Shown here in pieces: positions 28,801-37,272 of a stretch of DNA of 64,000 nucleotides. Origin of the DNA: Planctomycetota bacterium (lineage in GTDB: Bacteria > Planctomycetota > Phycisphaerae > Phycisphaerales > UBA1924). The notes under the pieces are model-generated. The model worked only from the letters and a program-made list of their open reading frames with translations. It was not told the DNA's origin and did no database searches. Where the stretch lies: NCBI GenBank assembly GCA_017303555.1, contig JAFLCN010000009.1, forward strand, positions 78,557-142,556, written 5' to 3'. Position 1 is the first letter of the stretch; each line of letters opens with the position of its first letter. The position numbers were made by a program, and so were the translations under genes.

Positions 28801-29006
28801 CCGACAATTCAACGAACGAAGTTCAGTTCAAGATTGAGCGTTGGAATGGTTCATCGTGGGTCTTGCAAGAGAACGTGCCCGCGAATCACCCGAGTGCGCA
28901 GCTCACCGGGCTGTCCGCAAATACGACGTATCGATTCAGGTGCGTTGCTGATGGTCCGTCGTGCAACTCCACCAGCAACGAAATTTCGGTCAGGACAAAT
29001 CCGTGA
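25845..29006 (+). CDS. secreted trypsin-like serine protease with internal dockerin and seven FN3 domains
   Basis: I start at ATG 25845 (GAGGAG at 25832), giving 1053 residues with signal segment SAILIASASAALFPHESHAQ. The S1 protease triad is readable: ATAGHC (H168), FDHGVV (D218) and GNSGS (S288). Two dockerin loops follow in the middle of the protein (ADFDGNRVVDDSDF, CDLNGDGFVNDEDF), ending GLCP; this is the only protein in the window whose dockerin is not terminal. Seven FN3 repeats of about 90 residues complete it; repeats 3-7 are very similar, each with DNS-x-(N/D/E)-E-(I/L/V)-QF and WVLQENVP. Codon use is visibly less GC-biased than in neighbouring dockerin genes, hinting at a separate origin or recent transfer. 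It probably cleaves extracellular protein. Confidence 0.88.
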   Translation: MSLSTLKLLQRSAILIASASAALFPHESHAQSPPLKIVSTNARDLPSKHLAGSDRLQWWWDAGHRASPENPGPFADRVIYGANDRKEVYAETDDRLRTAAASTCIMVPRWQLFDLRNGYYYIIGVERFNTFFGDPGLCPDDPLYSQLGFVGGCSAFLIGPDHVATAGHCLDGADLTEWAFLFGYDQRDGNQDPELLVSADRVYFPVEKLWSALDSQFDHGVVRIDRPVMDRRPLAVQDTGFVAGNAQLAIIGNPFVLPTKVANNGQVLRSLPEYENFETNLDHLPGNSGSLVMNAATGLIEGILVAGPAVDYWAVIPPDSCFHEFVCPNNGGDCVSAIVSRAGVLKLHQADSLLACGADFDGNRVVDDSDFVAFVIAYNEVVVPPASQRCDLNGDGFVNDEDFPTFLRYYDEGLCPDLPSSPANVSTSLSSSTTAVIRWQGRSPSDSQYEILRSGDGKNFAVVSTAPANATSAPVSGLAPATPHWFTVRALNDHGLGPAGAVAKVRSDCPLRSPQNATITPTGPDSVRIQWQSPVGAETWIYVDVDPAFSLPQGWAVGVGQSSINFKGFETGTTYYFQLQSVDTDLYPMCNSPSTSLQFKICQTNAPTNFQRTTVGPTSIAFAWNDNSDDEIQFKIERLSGSVWVLQENVPPNATRATVTGLSLGQTYTFRIVADGPYCDSPSNSVTETTICNVAAPTGVQVLSIGAASAVIRWVDNSDNEIQFKIQRWNGSAWVLQENVPPSVTQATVTGLSPSASYRMRVVADGLGCDAVGGEVVFSTTDGCFPAPTSFRPASIAATSVVFAWSDNSGEELQFRIERQSSGSWVLQENVPPNATSATVTGLTLGATYKFRIVAEGQYCDVASNSVDVTTVCDTAPPSNFRVIQVLATSVKVAWNDNSNNEIQFRVQRLSGGTWVLQENVPPNATSATLTGLTVNTSYRFRVLADGPACDGVGNELTVTTQCDTAAPTSFRATSVGRNTVNVAWTDNSTNEVQFKIERWNGSSWVLQENVPANHPSAQLTGLSANTTYRFRCVADGPSCNSTSNEISVRTNP

Positions 29007-29311
29007 ACTTGCGGCCTGCACCGAGTTCTTTTACCAGTCGCGATACGCGCCGTTACGCGGTATCGAATTCCGCCGCTCGCGTGGCCGGTTGGGGTTTACC
29101 CGAACGCGCGGTACCCGTGCTCGTTCTTCCGGCGCTTCGCCAAATCCCTTCTCAGGGAGCCCCGCATCACATGGGGTTGAATTGTTCGCGTCACCCGTTC
29201 GCCCAACAACGGCCGCAGGGATCCCGCGGACGTGCTTTCAGAAGCGCCTCTAGAACCCACTCAAAATGCAATGCGGATGTGCCGTGCGAAAGTCTCAATC
29301 GGTAGGGAATT
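29007..29311. other. gene-free intergenic stretch
   Basis: Between the two serine protease genes I see no convincing coding frame, RNA gene or strong terminator. The composition resembles the flanking protease genes. Confidence 0.5.
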
Positions 29312-30424
29312 GTGGAATCAGCCTCCATGTCAAACCAAGTTCAGAAAGCCAACTCAAATCACCGTTCCTCTGCTCGACCTCGGTTGGTCGCAAGATGTGC
29401 GACTGCGGTCTCTGTCGTCTCCGGCCTACTCGGTAGCAGCCACGCATCGGGTGCCCTAATGCGTGACATGTCATACAACGCAGCCCACATCGCGCTCGGC
29501 ACGCGGTACCTGGCGGGAAGCCCTGACCCGCTCAACCAAGGCGGTGGAGTGGCGATGTTTCAGACTTGGCTTCCGGACTTTGGCTTAAACTTACGTGCGT
29601 CCGCCGTCTTGCTGAACGAGTCGTGGGCAATCACCGCAGCCCATGTAATGTCCACCGAAGAATTGCCAGCGTACGGCACTCTCGGACCTATGACTCTTTG
29701 GACGGGCGCAAACTACAAGACTGACCCCGGCACGGTGATCGCGGCAGACTACTTCGTCGATTGCCCATTCGGTTCAGCAAGCTTCCGGGAGCTGCCAGAC
29801 CTCACGCTTATTCACCTGGAAACGCCTCAGAAATGGATCAAGCAAGTCAAGTACGGGACCTATCGATGGGATGAGCAACTCACAGGTGTCGGGTTCGGAC
29901 GCTACGGAACACCCGCAATTGGCGAAGTGACAACCCGCGATGGCAACGTGCGTGCGTATCGCGGTCGAGCCAGCTCCACAACAATCTGGTTCAGCGAGAC
30001 CTACTACGGAGACTCACGCGTCTACTCGCAGCCCTATTACCAAACGGAGGGCCGCGGAATGAACGGCGATTCCGGTGGCGGATTCTTCAACTCTGCTGGC
30101 GAGTTGGTAGGGATCACCAAAGCCGCGACGCTGGGAACAGATATCGCTGGCGGCACCACATTTACCCGACTCGACAATCCCCAAGTCCTCGCATGGATCC
30201 AATCAGTAACCGCTCTTCCGCCCGCGTGCCCTTCAGACATCACCGGCGATCGCGTGGTCGATGACAGCGACTTCGTTGGCTTTCTCCGAGGATACAACAT
30301 TCTCGACTGCGCCGACCCCACCATGCCGCAAGGGTGCCTCGCCGATCTCAACGCCGATTCCGTTGTCGACGATGCAGACTTTGTGCTCTTCATCGTCGCG
30401 TACGAACAGGTTCTCTGCCCCTGA
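29312..30424 (+). CDS. secreted trypsin-like serine protease with GC-type dockerin
   Basis: The start is either GTG 29312 (AGGG 4 bases upstream) or ATG 29327; both leave an N-terminal export segment (ATAVSVVSGLLGSSHASG), and I keep the longer, 370-residue form. The trypsin-like triad is WAITAAHVM (H111), LPDLTLIHLE (D163) and MNGDSGGGFF (S254). The segment GELVGITKAATLG after the serine is the expected strand. The dockerin (CPSDITGDRVVDDSDF, CLADLNADSVVDDADF) is C-terminal and ends VLCP-stop with four cysteines. Like its upstream neighbour it has less GC-biased codon use than the rest of the island. It is a probable extracellular endopeptidase of unknown specificity. Confidence 0.88.
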   Translation: MESASMSNQVQKANSNHRSSARPRLVARCATAVSVVSGLLGSSHASGALMRDMSYNAAHIALGTRYLAGSPDPLNQGGGVAMFQTWLPDFGLNLRASAVLLNESWAITAAHVMSTEELPAYGTLGPMTLWTGANYKTDPGTVIAADYFVDCPFGSASFRELPDLTLIHLETPQKWIKQVKYGTYRWDEQLTGVGFGRYGTPAIGEVTTRDGNVRAYRGRASSTTIWFSETYYGDSRVYSQPYYQTEGRGMNGDSGGGFFNSAGELVGITKAATLGTDIAGGTTFTRLDNPQVLAWIQSVTALPPACPSDITGDRVVDDSDFVGFLRGYNILDCADPTMPQGCLADLNADSVVDDADFVLFIVAYEQVLCP

Positions 30425-30550
30425 ACCACACTTCCGCGTTCTGGCCGTCCCCCGCGCGCAGCCAATCTCCGCCCCTTCTTCTCTGTTCTCTTCCCCGCAC
30501 TTCTACTCCGTGGTCCTCCGCGTCCACTCCGCACCCAATCCATCCACTCT

Positions 30551-30586
30551 CTTCTCCGTGCCTCTGCGCCTCTGTGGTGAATCCCT
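30551..30586 (+). repeat. interspersed 'CTCTGTGGTGAAT' repeat, copy a
   Basis: CTTCTCCGTGCCTCTGCGCC...CTGTGGTGAATCC, in the gap between convergent dockerin genes. It is the short form of the dispersed repeat, without the CCCCGCCGCAGCGGG core. Confidence 0.7.
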
Positions 30587-30614
30587 TCTAATTTGGCCCC
30601 TTTGGCCACTTCCC

Positions 30615-31748
30615 TCACGAACACACCAGCGCGTCATACGCCGCGGCGAAGATCACAAAGTCCGCATCGTCCACGAACCCATCCAAATTGAAATCCGCCG
30701 GGCAGCCGATCGGCATCGTCGGGTCCGCGCAGTCCAGCAGGTTGTACGCGCCCGCGAAGATCACAAAGTCCGCATCCTCGACAAATCCCTCGCCCGTCAG
30801 GTCCGCCGGGCAGATCGCGGGAACGTATGCCGCGATGCATCCCATCGAAGGCGTTGCCTCCGTCGAGGCGAACGTCCAACTGTTGCTCCCGCTGTTGAAA
30901 GTGAACCGATCGATCCCGCCGCTGTTGTGGCGCGCCACGTACATCTCGTTGCCATCGGGGCTGAAGGCGCAGTCGATCGACTGCGTCGAATTGATCGATT
31001 GCAGCACCGTGAACGAACCAGTGGTCGGATTGGTCACCAGCCGGAACACCTTGTTCGAGCCGTAGTCGCACACATAGATCTCGCCCTCCACCGTGCCGAG
31101 CGAGAAGAAGTGCAGGTTCGATGCGCCCGGGATGTTCTGCGACGGCAACTCCGTCACCGTCCCGTTGCTGTTCAGGCGGAAGATGTACACCGTCCCGCTC
31201 GCTGCCGACGCGTACAGGTACGAGCCCGTCGGCTCGATGCACACCCCGCGCCACGCGCGGCCGAGCGCGAAATTCCCGTTCGCCGTCACCACGCCCTGCG
31301 GATTGATCGTCCACCGCCAGATGCCGTTCGATACCGTCGCCGCGAACAGCTCGCGGTTCAGCGGGTTGAACGCGATCTCGTGCGGACCCACCAGGCCAGG
31401 CTGCCCGAACTCATCGATCTTCGTTGCCGTCGCTCCGCCGTTGCTCAGCGTGAACCGCGAGATCGTCCCCGCCTGAAACCCGTTGCCCGCGCGGTTCGAT
31501 ACGAACAGGTCCGTCGGCGTCCGGAACGCCACGCCGATCGGATCGTGTACCTGCCCGTCCGGGATGCTGGACAGCGGCGAGAACACGCCGGTCGAACCCG
31601 GGAGCGACCACCGGGTAACACTCTTCCACTGATCCGGCGGGATGCTGAACGGCGGCGTCTGCGTCGCGACGATCTGGAACGGCTGCGCATTCGCAAGCCC
31701 CGCCGACAGCATCACCGCACCCACAAACACCTGTGTTCGCTTGTTCAT
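30615..31748 (-). CDS. secreted NHL/SMP-30-like beta-propeller with GC-type dockerin
   Basis: I start at ATG 31748 (GGGAG upstream on the minus strand), giving 377 residues with signal peptide VFVGAVMLSAGLANA. The body is a propeller with blades like HDPIGVAFRTPTDLFVSNR, GPHEIAFNPLNRELFAAT, RGVCIEPTGSYLYASA and SIDCAFSPDGNEMYVARH, similar to NHL, SMP-30 or YVTN lactonase-like repeats. No metal-binding or lactonase residues could be assigned with confidence. The dockerin (CPADLTGEGFVEDADF, CPADFNLDGFVDDADF) ends LVCS-stop, with Ser in place of the usual Pro. The gene is convergent with the protease at 29312 and shares the minus strand with the Gly-rich gene upstream. Confidence 0.83.
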   Translation of the reverse strand: MNKRTQVFVGAVMLSAGLANAQPFQIVATQTPPFSIPPDQWKSVTRWSLPGSTGVFSPLSSIPDGQVHDPIGVAFRTPTDLFVSNRAGNGFQAGTISRFTLSNGGATATKIDEFGQPGLVGPHEIAFNPLNRELFAATVSNGIWRWTINPQGVVTANGNFALGRAWRGVCIEPTGSYLYASAASGTVYIFRLNSNGTVTELPSQNIPGASNLHFFSLGTVEGEIYVCDYGSNKVFRLVTNPTTGSFTVLQSINSTQSIDCAFSPDGNEMYVARHNSGGIDRFTFNSGSNSWTFASTEATPSMGCIAAYVPAICPADLTGEGFVEDADFVIFAGAYNLLDCADPTMPIGCPADFNLDGFVDDADFVIFAAAYDALVCS

Positions 31749-31953
31749 GTCTTCTCCCAATTCCGTGGGCAAACGCACCGCGTTCGCCGCTCCCATATTT
31801 TACGGGCTTTTGCCTGTTTTCCAAATGAAATCGAGCGAAGCCGGCGGGAGTTGTAACCCGCAATCGGACCTCGCCGCCCGACTCGCCGATAATCCCTCGT
31901 TCGTGGGAAAGCGCCGCCAGGCCCACCGACACCGAGCCAGCCGCGGCACTTCC

Positions 31954-34164
31954 TTACGGACAGATAAACGCGTCGTACGCCGCCGCGAACGAGGCAAAGT
32001 CCGAATCATCAACGAAACCGTCCCGATCCATGTCCGCCGGACAACCCTGCGCCATCTCGGGCACGCCGCAATCCAGCAGGTCGTACGCGCTGGCAAAGGC
32101 AACGAAGTCGGCATCATCAACAACGCCGTCGCCGTTCTGATCGGCCGGGCACGCCGGCTCCGGCGCGGGCAGCTCAAGAAACAAGACTTCGTTGAGGAAG
32201 ATCGAATCGTTCAGGCGGGAAACCGTCGTCACGCCGCTGGTACACGTCGCCGAGAGATTCGAAAGCTCATCGAACGGCCCGGCCGTCAGCGTGGCGTACA
32301 CAGAATCCGCGGCCAAATCGGTGAGCGCCGTCGGCCCAAGCCCGCCGAAGCGCGCGTCTTTAGCGTAGCCGAACTGCTTGAGCGCGACCAGGTGATCCGC
32401 CGCGCCCGCGCCGATCCGGACATTGCGCAGCGGCGCGCCCGAGAGGTTCAACGCGAGCAGCGCGGTGTAGTTGGCTGTGTTGTAGTGCAAGGGCGGAAAG
32501 TCGATGATCGTGAACACGATCGCGCCGACCGCGCGCTCCGGAATCTCAAGCCCCTCGAGCATACCCGTCGCGCTCAAGCCCGGCACAATCCCGCCGATCG
32601 CGGCGCCGTTCAGCAGATTCGCGATGTACGGTGTCTGAGGCGAACCCGCAAAGTACGGGTTCGCATCCGTCGGCCCATTCAGAATCGCAACAACACCGTT
32701 CACCGCACCCGGCTCGTACGCGCTCGCCGTGTGCGCGCCGACCTGCAATCGCCCGTTGGGCGCACCCGATGTTCCATCCGAACTCGTGCCTCCCCGCACA
32801 TCGATCGAAGCGCGCAGATCAAACTCGGTCCCCACGATGCGGATCGTGCCCCCCGCGCCCCCGCCAGCGTTGCCGCCCTGCGCACCCGGCCCCCCCGCGC
32901 CGCCATTTCCGCCCGCACCAGAATTTCCGCCCGAGCCGCCTTTTCCAGAGCCCGCAGTCCCGAACGAGCCCGCAAGCCCGAATCCCGAACCGCCGCCCTC
33001 AAAGCGCGTCGGACCGCCGGCCGTTCCGGCACCCGGCGCGCCCGCATCGCCCCCGCGCGCCGACCATGTTCCCTTGATGCTCAAACTCCCCAACACAAGA
33101 ACATCGAGCGCACCCCCTCCTCCGCCGCCCCGCGCACCCTGACCGCCATTCCCGCCATTTGAAGCGAGCGAGCCCGAGCCACCTTGCGCACCATTTCCGC
33201 CTTTTCCACCTGCGTTGCACGATGTGCCGCCACCTCCACCACCTGAGCCACCCGAGCCGCCTCCTGAACCTGACCCGCCCGAGCCACCTCCTCCGCCACC
33301 TCCTGCACCTGCGCCTCCATTTCCTGCGATGAAGAGGTACTCGTTGCCGGATGATGTTGGAGTTGTTGCGTTGTTGCCGCTGATGCCGGGGTTGCCTGCG
33401 GAGCCTGCGGTTCCGTGATTGCCGGGCCAGCCGGTGCTTCCGTTAGTTCCGTTCCCGGCGAAGGACATGGAGCCGAAACCGCCGGAGCCCGCGGAGCCGC
33501 CGAGGCCGGGGTTTCCGCCCGAGCCTGCAAAGCCGCCGCTGCCTCCGAGGCCTTGAAATGCGCCGAGGCCGGAGTTGCCGTAGCCGAGTCCTCCGGCAGT
33601 ACCAGGTGAACCGAGGCCGCCGGTGTTTCCGTCGAAGCCGCGCTGGCCGCTGGAGCCGGATTGTCCGTTCGAGCCCGAGAATCCGGCGAAGGTGTTGCAG
33701 GTTCCTTTGTTGCCTCCGCTGCCGCCGAGAGTGGAATTGCCTCCAAGAGGAATCAGAAAGGAAGCGATGCCGGCTGAGCCGCCCTGGCCACCCAGCCCTC
33801 CCGCGCCCGCGCCCGGGCCTGGGAGCGGAATTGGGATGGTGGCGAGTGTTGCAGACGCATTGAAGACTGCGCCGTTGTTGACGATGAGGTTGTTGCCGAC
33901 GAGGATGCGGCACGGGCGCGAGCCGGTGATGGTGATGATCTGGTTTTGCGGGATGATGAGATCGCCCTTGATGGCGAAGACGGCGATGCCGTTGTCGAGA
34001 TAGGTGCGGAAGGGCGTGCCGTTGAAGGAAGAAGAAGAGAAATCGGTGTCGCCGGTGATGGATTGATTGGTTGTGTTGATGGTGACCTGGGCGCGCGCGG
34101 TGAGCGCGAGCGCGGCACACAGCAGCGCGGCAGCGGGATTGCTTGCGCGGGGCATCCTGGGCAT
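31954..34164 (-). CDS. secreted glycine-rich collagen-like protein with GC-type dockerin
   Basis: This 736-residue protein has a signal peptide (AAALLCAALALTARAQ). An N-terminal beta-rich segment (GDLIIPQNQIITITGS, ILVGNNLIVNNGAVF) is followed by about 300 residues that are very rich in Gly, Ser, Asn and Ala with many G-x-x triplets (GNTGGLGSPGTAGGLG, GGSGSGGGSGGSGGGGGG). After this come strands typical of a beta-helix (GGALDVLVLGSLSIKGTW, IRIVGTEFDLRASIDVRG) and the dockerin (CPADQNGDGVVDDADF, CPADMDRDGFVDDSDF) ending FICP-stop. It could be a structural surface or matrix protein. It resembles PE_PGRS proteins only in composition, with no PE domain. Confidence 0.8.
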   Translation of the reverse strand: MPRMPRASNPAAALLCAALALTARAQVTINTTNQSITGDTDFSSSSFNGTPFRTYLDNGIAVFAIKGDLIIPQNQIITITGSRPCRILVGNNLIVNNGAVFNASATLATIPIPLPGPGAGAGGLGGQGGSAGIASFLIPLGGNSTLGGSGGNKGTCNTFAGFSGSNGQSGSSGQRGFDGNTGGLGSPGTAGGLGYGNSGLGAFQGLGGSGGFAGSGGNPGLGGSAGSGGFGSMSFAGNGTNGSTGWPGNHGTAGSAGNPGISGNNATTPTSSGNEYLFIAGNGGAGAGGGGGGGSGGSGSGGGSGGSGGGGGGTSCNAGGKGGNGAQGGSGSLASNGGNGGQGARGGGGGGALDVLVLGSLSIKGTWSARGGDAGAPGAGTAGGPTRFEGGGSGFGLAGSFGTAGSGKGGSGGNSGAGGNGGAGGPGAQGGNAGGGAGGTIRIVGTEFDLRASIDVRGGTSSDGTSGAPNGRLQVGAHTASAYEPGAVNGVVAILNGPTDANPYFAGSPQTPYIANLLNGAAIGGIVPGLSATGMLEGLEIPERAVGAIVFTIIDFPPLHYNTANYTALLALNLSGAPLRNVRIGAGAADHLVALKQFGYAKDARFGGLGPTALTDLAADSVYATLTAGPFDELSNLSATCTSGVTTVSRLNDSIFLNEVLFLELPAPEPACPADQNGDGVVDDADFVAFASAYDLLDCGVPEMAQGCPADMDRDGFVDDSDFASFAAAYDAFICP

Positions 34165-34424
34165 AAGGGGCCTACTCCCAACGTACCACGCGATTTCGCA
34201 GAGCCAAAGGCGGGATGCTGTTGGTCGGAGCGAATCGTTGTGTTCGGGCGGGTCGGCGAGAGTTATCGGCGGGTCGGGAGCGGCCGAAAGGGGCGGCGAA
34301 CTCAGCGGTGTGGGGATGGAAAGGCCGCGCTTTCTTTGGTGGGCGCGCCGGCAAAAACAACGTTGCGGATCACGAGATCGCCGGTAGTCTTTGGGAACCC
34401 CGAATCGGGGTGAAGGGACTCACC

Positions 34425-37058
34425 ATGCGCACCAAGATTGCTGTGTTTGCTAGCGCGGCGTTGACGGCGGGTTGCGCGTGGGCGCAGATGACCGCGGTGA
34501 TCCCGCCGGCGGCCGAGGGTGTGGCCGGGAACTCGGGCATCTCGATCCCGATCGGGAACTTCGGCTCGGGGACGTTCCAGGTGATGTACTCGCCGGATCA
34601 GTTGGCGGCCATCCCGCGGGGGAGCACGATCTCGGGGATGCAGCTTCGGCTGTTCAATGTGGCGACGGCGGCGTATCCGCCGACGTCGCGCACGCTTTCG
34701 AAGTTCGAGGTGCGGTTTGCGACTTCGACGCTGACTCCGGCGACGATGAGCACGACGTTCGCTTCGAACATGAGCGGGGTGGTGGTGGTGCGTTCGGGCG
34801 GGACGACGATCAATGCGGGCGATTGCCCGGCGGGGAACAGCGGGACGGTGCCGGAAGATTGGAGCTCGGTCATTCCGTTCTCGGTGGCGTACGTGTACAA
34901 CGGCGGGCCGCTGGTGGTCGAGTTCCGCACGCAATCGCCGACCACGACGGATCACTACGCGGACATCCTCGCAGCGCCCGGAAAGGCGGCGTGGGCCACG
35001 GCGTCTTCGTCCACGGCGGCATCGAGTACTTCTCTGGTCCAGAATGCGGGGCTGGTGATGCGGCTGACCTACACGCCTCCGGCGCATGAGCTGGCGCACG
35101 GCGTGACGAAAGTGACGGTGATCGACGAGGCGGTGACGAGCCCGACGCTGGCCGGCTCGCCGACGCTCACGGCCAACACGCCCAAGACGCTCATGACCGT
35201 GGTGGAGGAAGAGCAGTTCGACACGCTGGCACCGGGCTCGCGCATCGTGGGGATGACGTGGCGGAACCGGGCGGACGCGATCTGGCCTCCGGCGGCGGCG
35301 AACTACTCGGCGTTCAGCGTGCAGATGGGGCGATCGCTCAACACGCCCGCGGCGGCGTCGCCGACGTTCGCGAGCAATTTCGCGCCGGGGTCGCGGATCA
35401 CGCGGAGCGGCGGGCTGAGCTTCCCGGCGAACTCGTTCAAGCCGATGGTGGGCTTCAACGTCGGATGGTTCGGCCACGAGGTGGCGTTCACGAATCCCGT
35501 GGAGTACGTGAACGGGCCGCTGGCGTGGGTGATCCGGCATTCGGGTCAGCCGCTCGATGAATGGTTGTTCGACTCGCAGCCGACGGACGGCCCGTTCTAC
35601 GGCACGAGGTTCACCAGCTTCGTTGCGAACGGCAGCGGCGCGACGGTTGCGGCGGGGCAGGCAAGCGCCGACATCACGCGCCTGAGCATCGATGCGGGCG
35701 CCGCTTCGCCTCTTGGATCGGCCGGGCCGGGCGCGGACACCGTGGGGGGCGATCTTTTCCCGGCGCTGCAGACGATCATCGCGGCGTCGGAACTGCGGCA
35801 CATTCCGCCCGGGAGCGTGATCGATTCGCTCTGGCTGCGCCAGTGCCGATTCACGGTGAGCGAACCGGCAACGGATGTGACAGCGGCGGACATGGAAGTG
35901 ACGCTCAGTACCGCGGCGCGCCGTCCGGATTCGATGAGCCAGACGTTCGCGATCAACGAGGGTGCGGACAAGGTGCTGGTACACGACGGCCCGATGGTCC
36001 TTCCGGCGGGCACGCTGCCGGGCGATGCCGACGGGCGGTTCGGAAGGCTCGTGCAGTTCCGCAGAAACTTTGTGTATAAAGGGGGCGACCTCTGCATCCG
36101 TATCCGGCACACCGGGCTGAGCGGCTCGATCGGCCGTCTGGAAGGGCTCTTCGGTACGGAAGGGTTCAACCGCTGCGTGTACTCGCTCTCGTCGGGCTCG
36201 AGCACCGGGAACTTTTTCGTCAACGGATACTCGGGCTTGGCGATGCGGGTTGGGTATATCCCGTCGGTGATGACGCCCAATGCGCTGGCGCTTTCAAACG
36301 GCGTGGGCGGCTGGACCACGCCGGGGCAGAGCGAGTACACCATCCAGGTGATCATCGCGGCGGATCAACTGCGGGCGATGACATACGGATCGGTGATCAA
36401 CGGTTTGAGTTTGCGCCAGGGGAGCGTTTCGAATGCTGTTTCGTTCCCGTCGGCGACGACAACGCTGCCGCGGTTTGATGTGACGATTTCGGCAGCGGCG
36501 CGCACGCCACTGACGATGAGCGATACGTTTGCCACGAACATGGGGACACCCTCGAGGGAAGTGCGCTCCGGGCCGCTGGATGTGCCGCTGAACGCATTCC
36601 CGAGCTCGGGCGCGGCGGCGATCGGGAGCGAGAACGCGTGGTACGTTTCGTTCGAGCGCGGGTTTGTGTATCGGGGAACGGATCTGTGCGTGACGATCCG
36701 GGGCGAGGGCGTGCTGGCGGCGTCGGGCATGCTCGATGGCGAGGGGAGCTTCCCCAGCATGAGCGGCGCGACACGGTACCGCTATGGCGATGCGGACGCG
36801 ACGACCGGACTCTCGTGGGGTCCGCCGGCGATCCGACTCGCGTTCACGCCGCGCGCCTTCTGCCCGGCCGATCTGAACAACGACGGGCAGGTAGACGACG
36901 CGGACTTTGTGCTCTTCATCGCGGCGTACAACGTGCTGGATTGCGCGGACGGCGCGATGGCGTTTGGGTGCCCGTCGGACTTCAACTACAACCGCTTGGT
37001 GGATGATGCGGACTTTGTCGTTTTCGTGGCGGCGTACAACGCGCTGGTTTGTCCGTAA
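34425..37058 (+). CDS. secreted four-repeat protein of unknown function with GC-type dockerin
   Basis: ATG 34425 gives 877 residues and a signal peptide (IAVFASAALTAGCAWAQ). The body is about four tandem repeats of roughly 200 residues. Each contains an opening with a (Y/F)Q-(V/T) or IIAA strand, then (L/I)(P/T)-x-GS-x-I-(S/D/N)-(G/S)-(M/L)-x-LR, then T-x-x-TM-S-x-TFA-x-N, and closes with L-x-MR-(L/V)-x-Y-x-P or IRLAFTP. I do not recognise the repeat; it looks like an all-beta module. The dockerin (CPADLNNDGQVDDADF, CPSDFNYNRLVDDADF) ends LVCP-stop with four cysteines. The gene is divergent from the Gly-rich protein gene. Confidence 0.8.
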   Translation: MRTKIAVFASAALTAGCAWAQMTAVIPPAAEGVAGNSGISIPIGNFGSGTFQVMYSPDQLAAIPRGSTISGMQLRLFNVATAAYPPTSRTLSKFEVRFATSTLTPATMSTTFASNMSGVVVVRSGGTTINAGDCPAGNSGTVPEDWSSVIPFSVAYVYNGGPLVVEFRTQSPTTTDHYADILAAPGKAAWATASSSTAASSTSLVQNAGLVMRLTYTPPAHELAHGVTKVTVIDEAVTSPTLAGSPTLTANTPKTLMTVVEEEQFDTLAPGSRIVGMTWRNRADAIWPPAAANYSAFSVQMGRSLNTPAAASPTFASNFAPGSRITRSGGLSFPANSFKPMVGFNVGWFGHEVAFTNPVEYVNGPLAWVIRHSGQPLDEWLFDSQPTDGPFYGTRFTSFVANGSGATVAAGQASADITRLSIDAGAASPLGSAGPGADTVGGDLFPALQTIIAASELRHIPPGSVIDSLWLRQCRFTVSEPATDVTAADMEVTLSTAARRPDSMSQTFAINEGADKVLVHDGPMVLPAGTLPGDADGRFGRLVQFRRNFVYKGGDLCIRIRHTGLSGSIGRLEGLFGTEGFNRCVYSLSSGSSTGNFFVNGYSGLAMRVGYIPSVMTPNALALSNGVGGWTTPGQSEYTIQVIIAADQLRAMTYGSVINGLSLRQGSVSNAVSFPSATTTLPRFDVTISAAARTPLTMSDTFATNMGTPSREVRSGPLDVPLNAFPSSGAAAIGSENAWYVSFERGFVYRGTDLCVTIRGEGVLAASGMLDGEGSFPSMSGATRYRYGDADATTGLSWGPPAIRLAFTPRAFCPADLNNDGQVDDADFVLFIAAYNVLDCADGAMAFGCPSDFNYNRLVDDADFVVFVAAYNALVCP

Positions 37059-37272
37059 GAGAGAGGACCGAACAGACAATCTCCCGGTGCCGGGCAAGAG
37101 GTGTTTCGGTGGAGAGCCGGGAAGCCTGTTCGTCGGCCTGCTGTTGCGGGGGGGTTGAGGGCGGTGTGAAGGGATGCGTTCGGCGCGTGCGCCTGCCGGC
37201 GAGCGTGGGGTGCAGCGCAGACGCCGCGGACAGGTATGCTCTTGCGTGCGAGCGCCGACGGGACAGATCAGG

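Noticed and set aside
33200..34000. Glycine-rich region as a PE_PGRS protein
   Set aside because: Only the composition is similar; there is no PE domain and the organism type differs.
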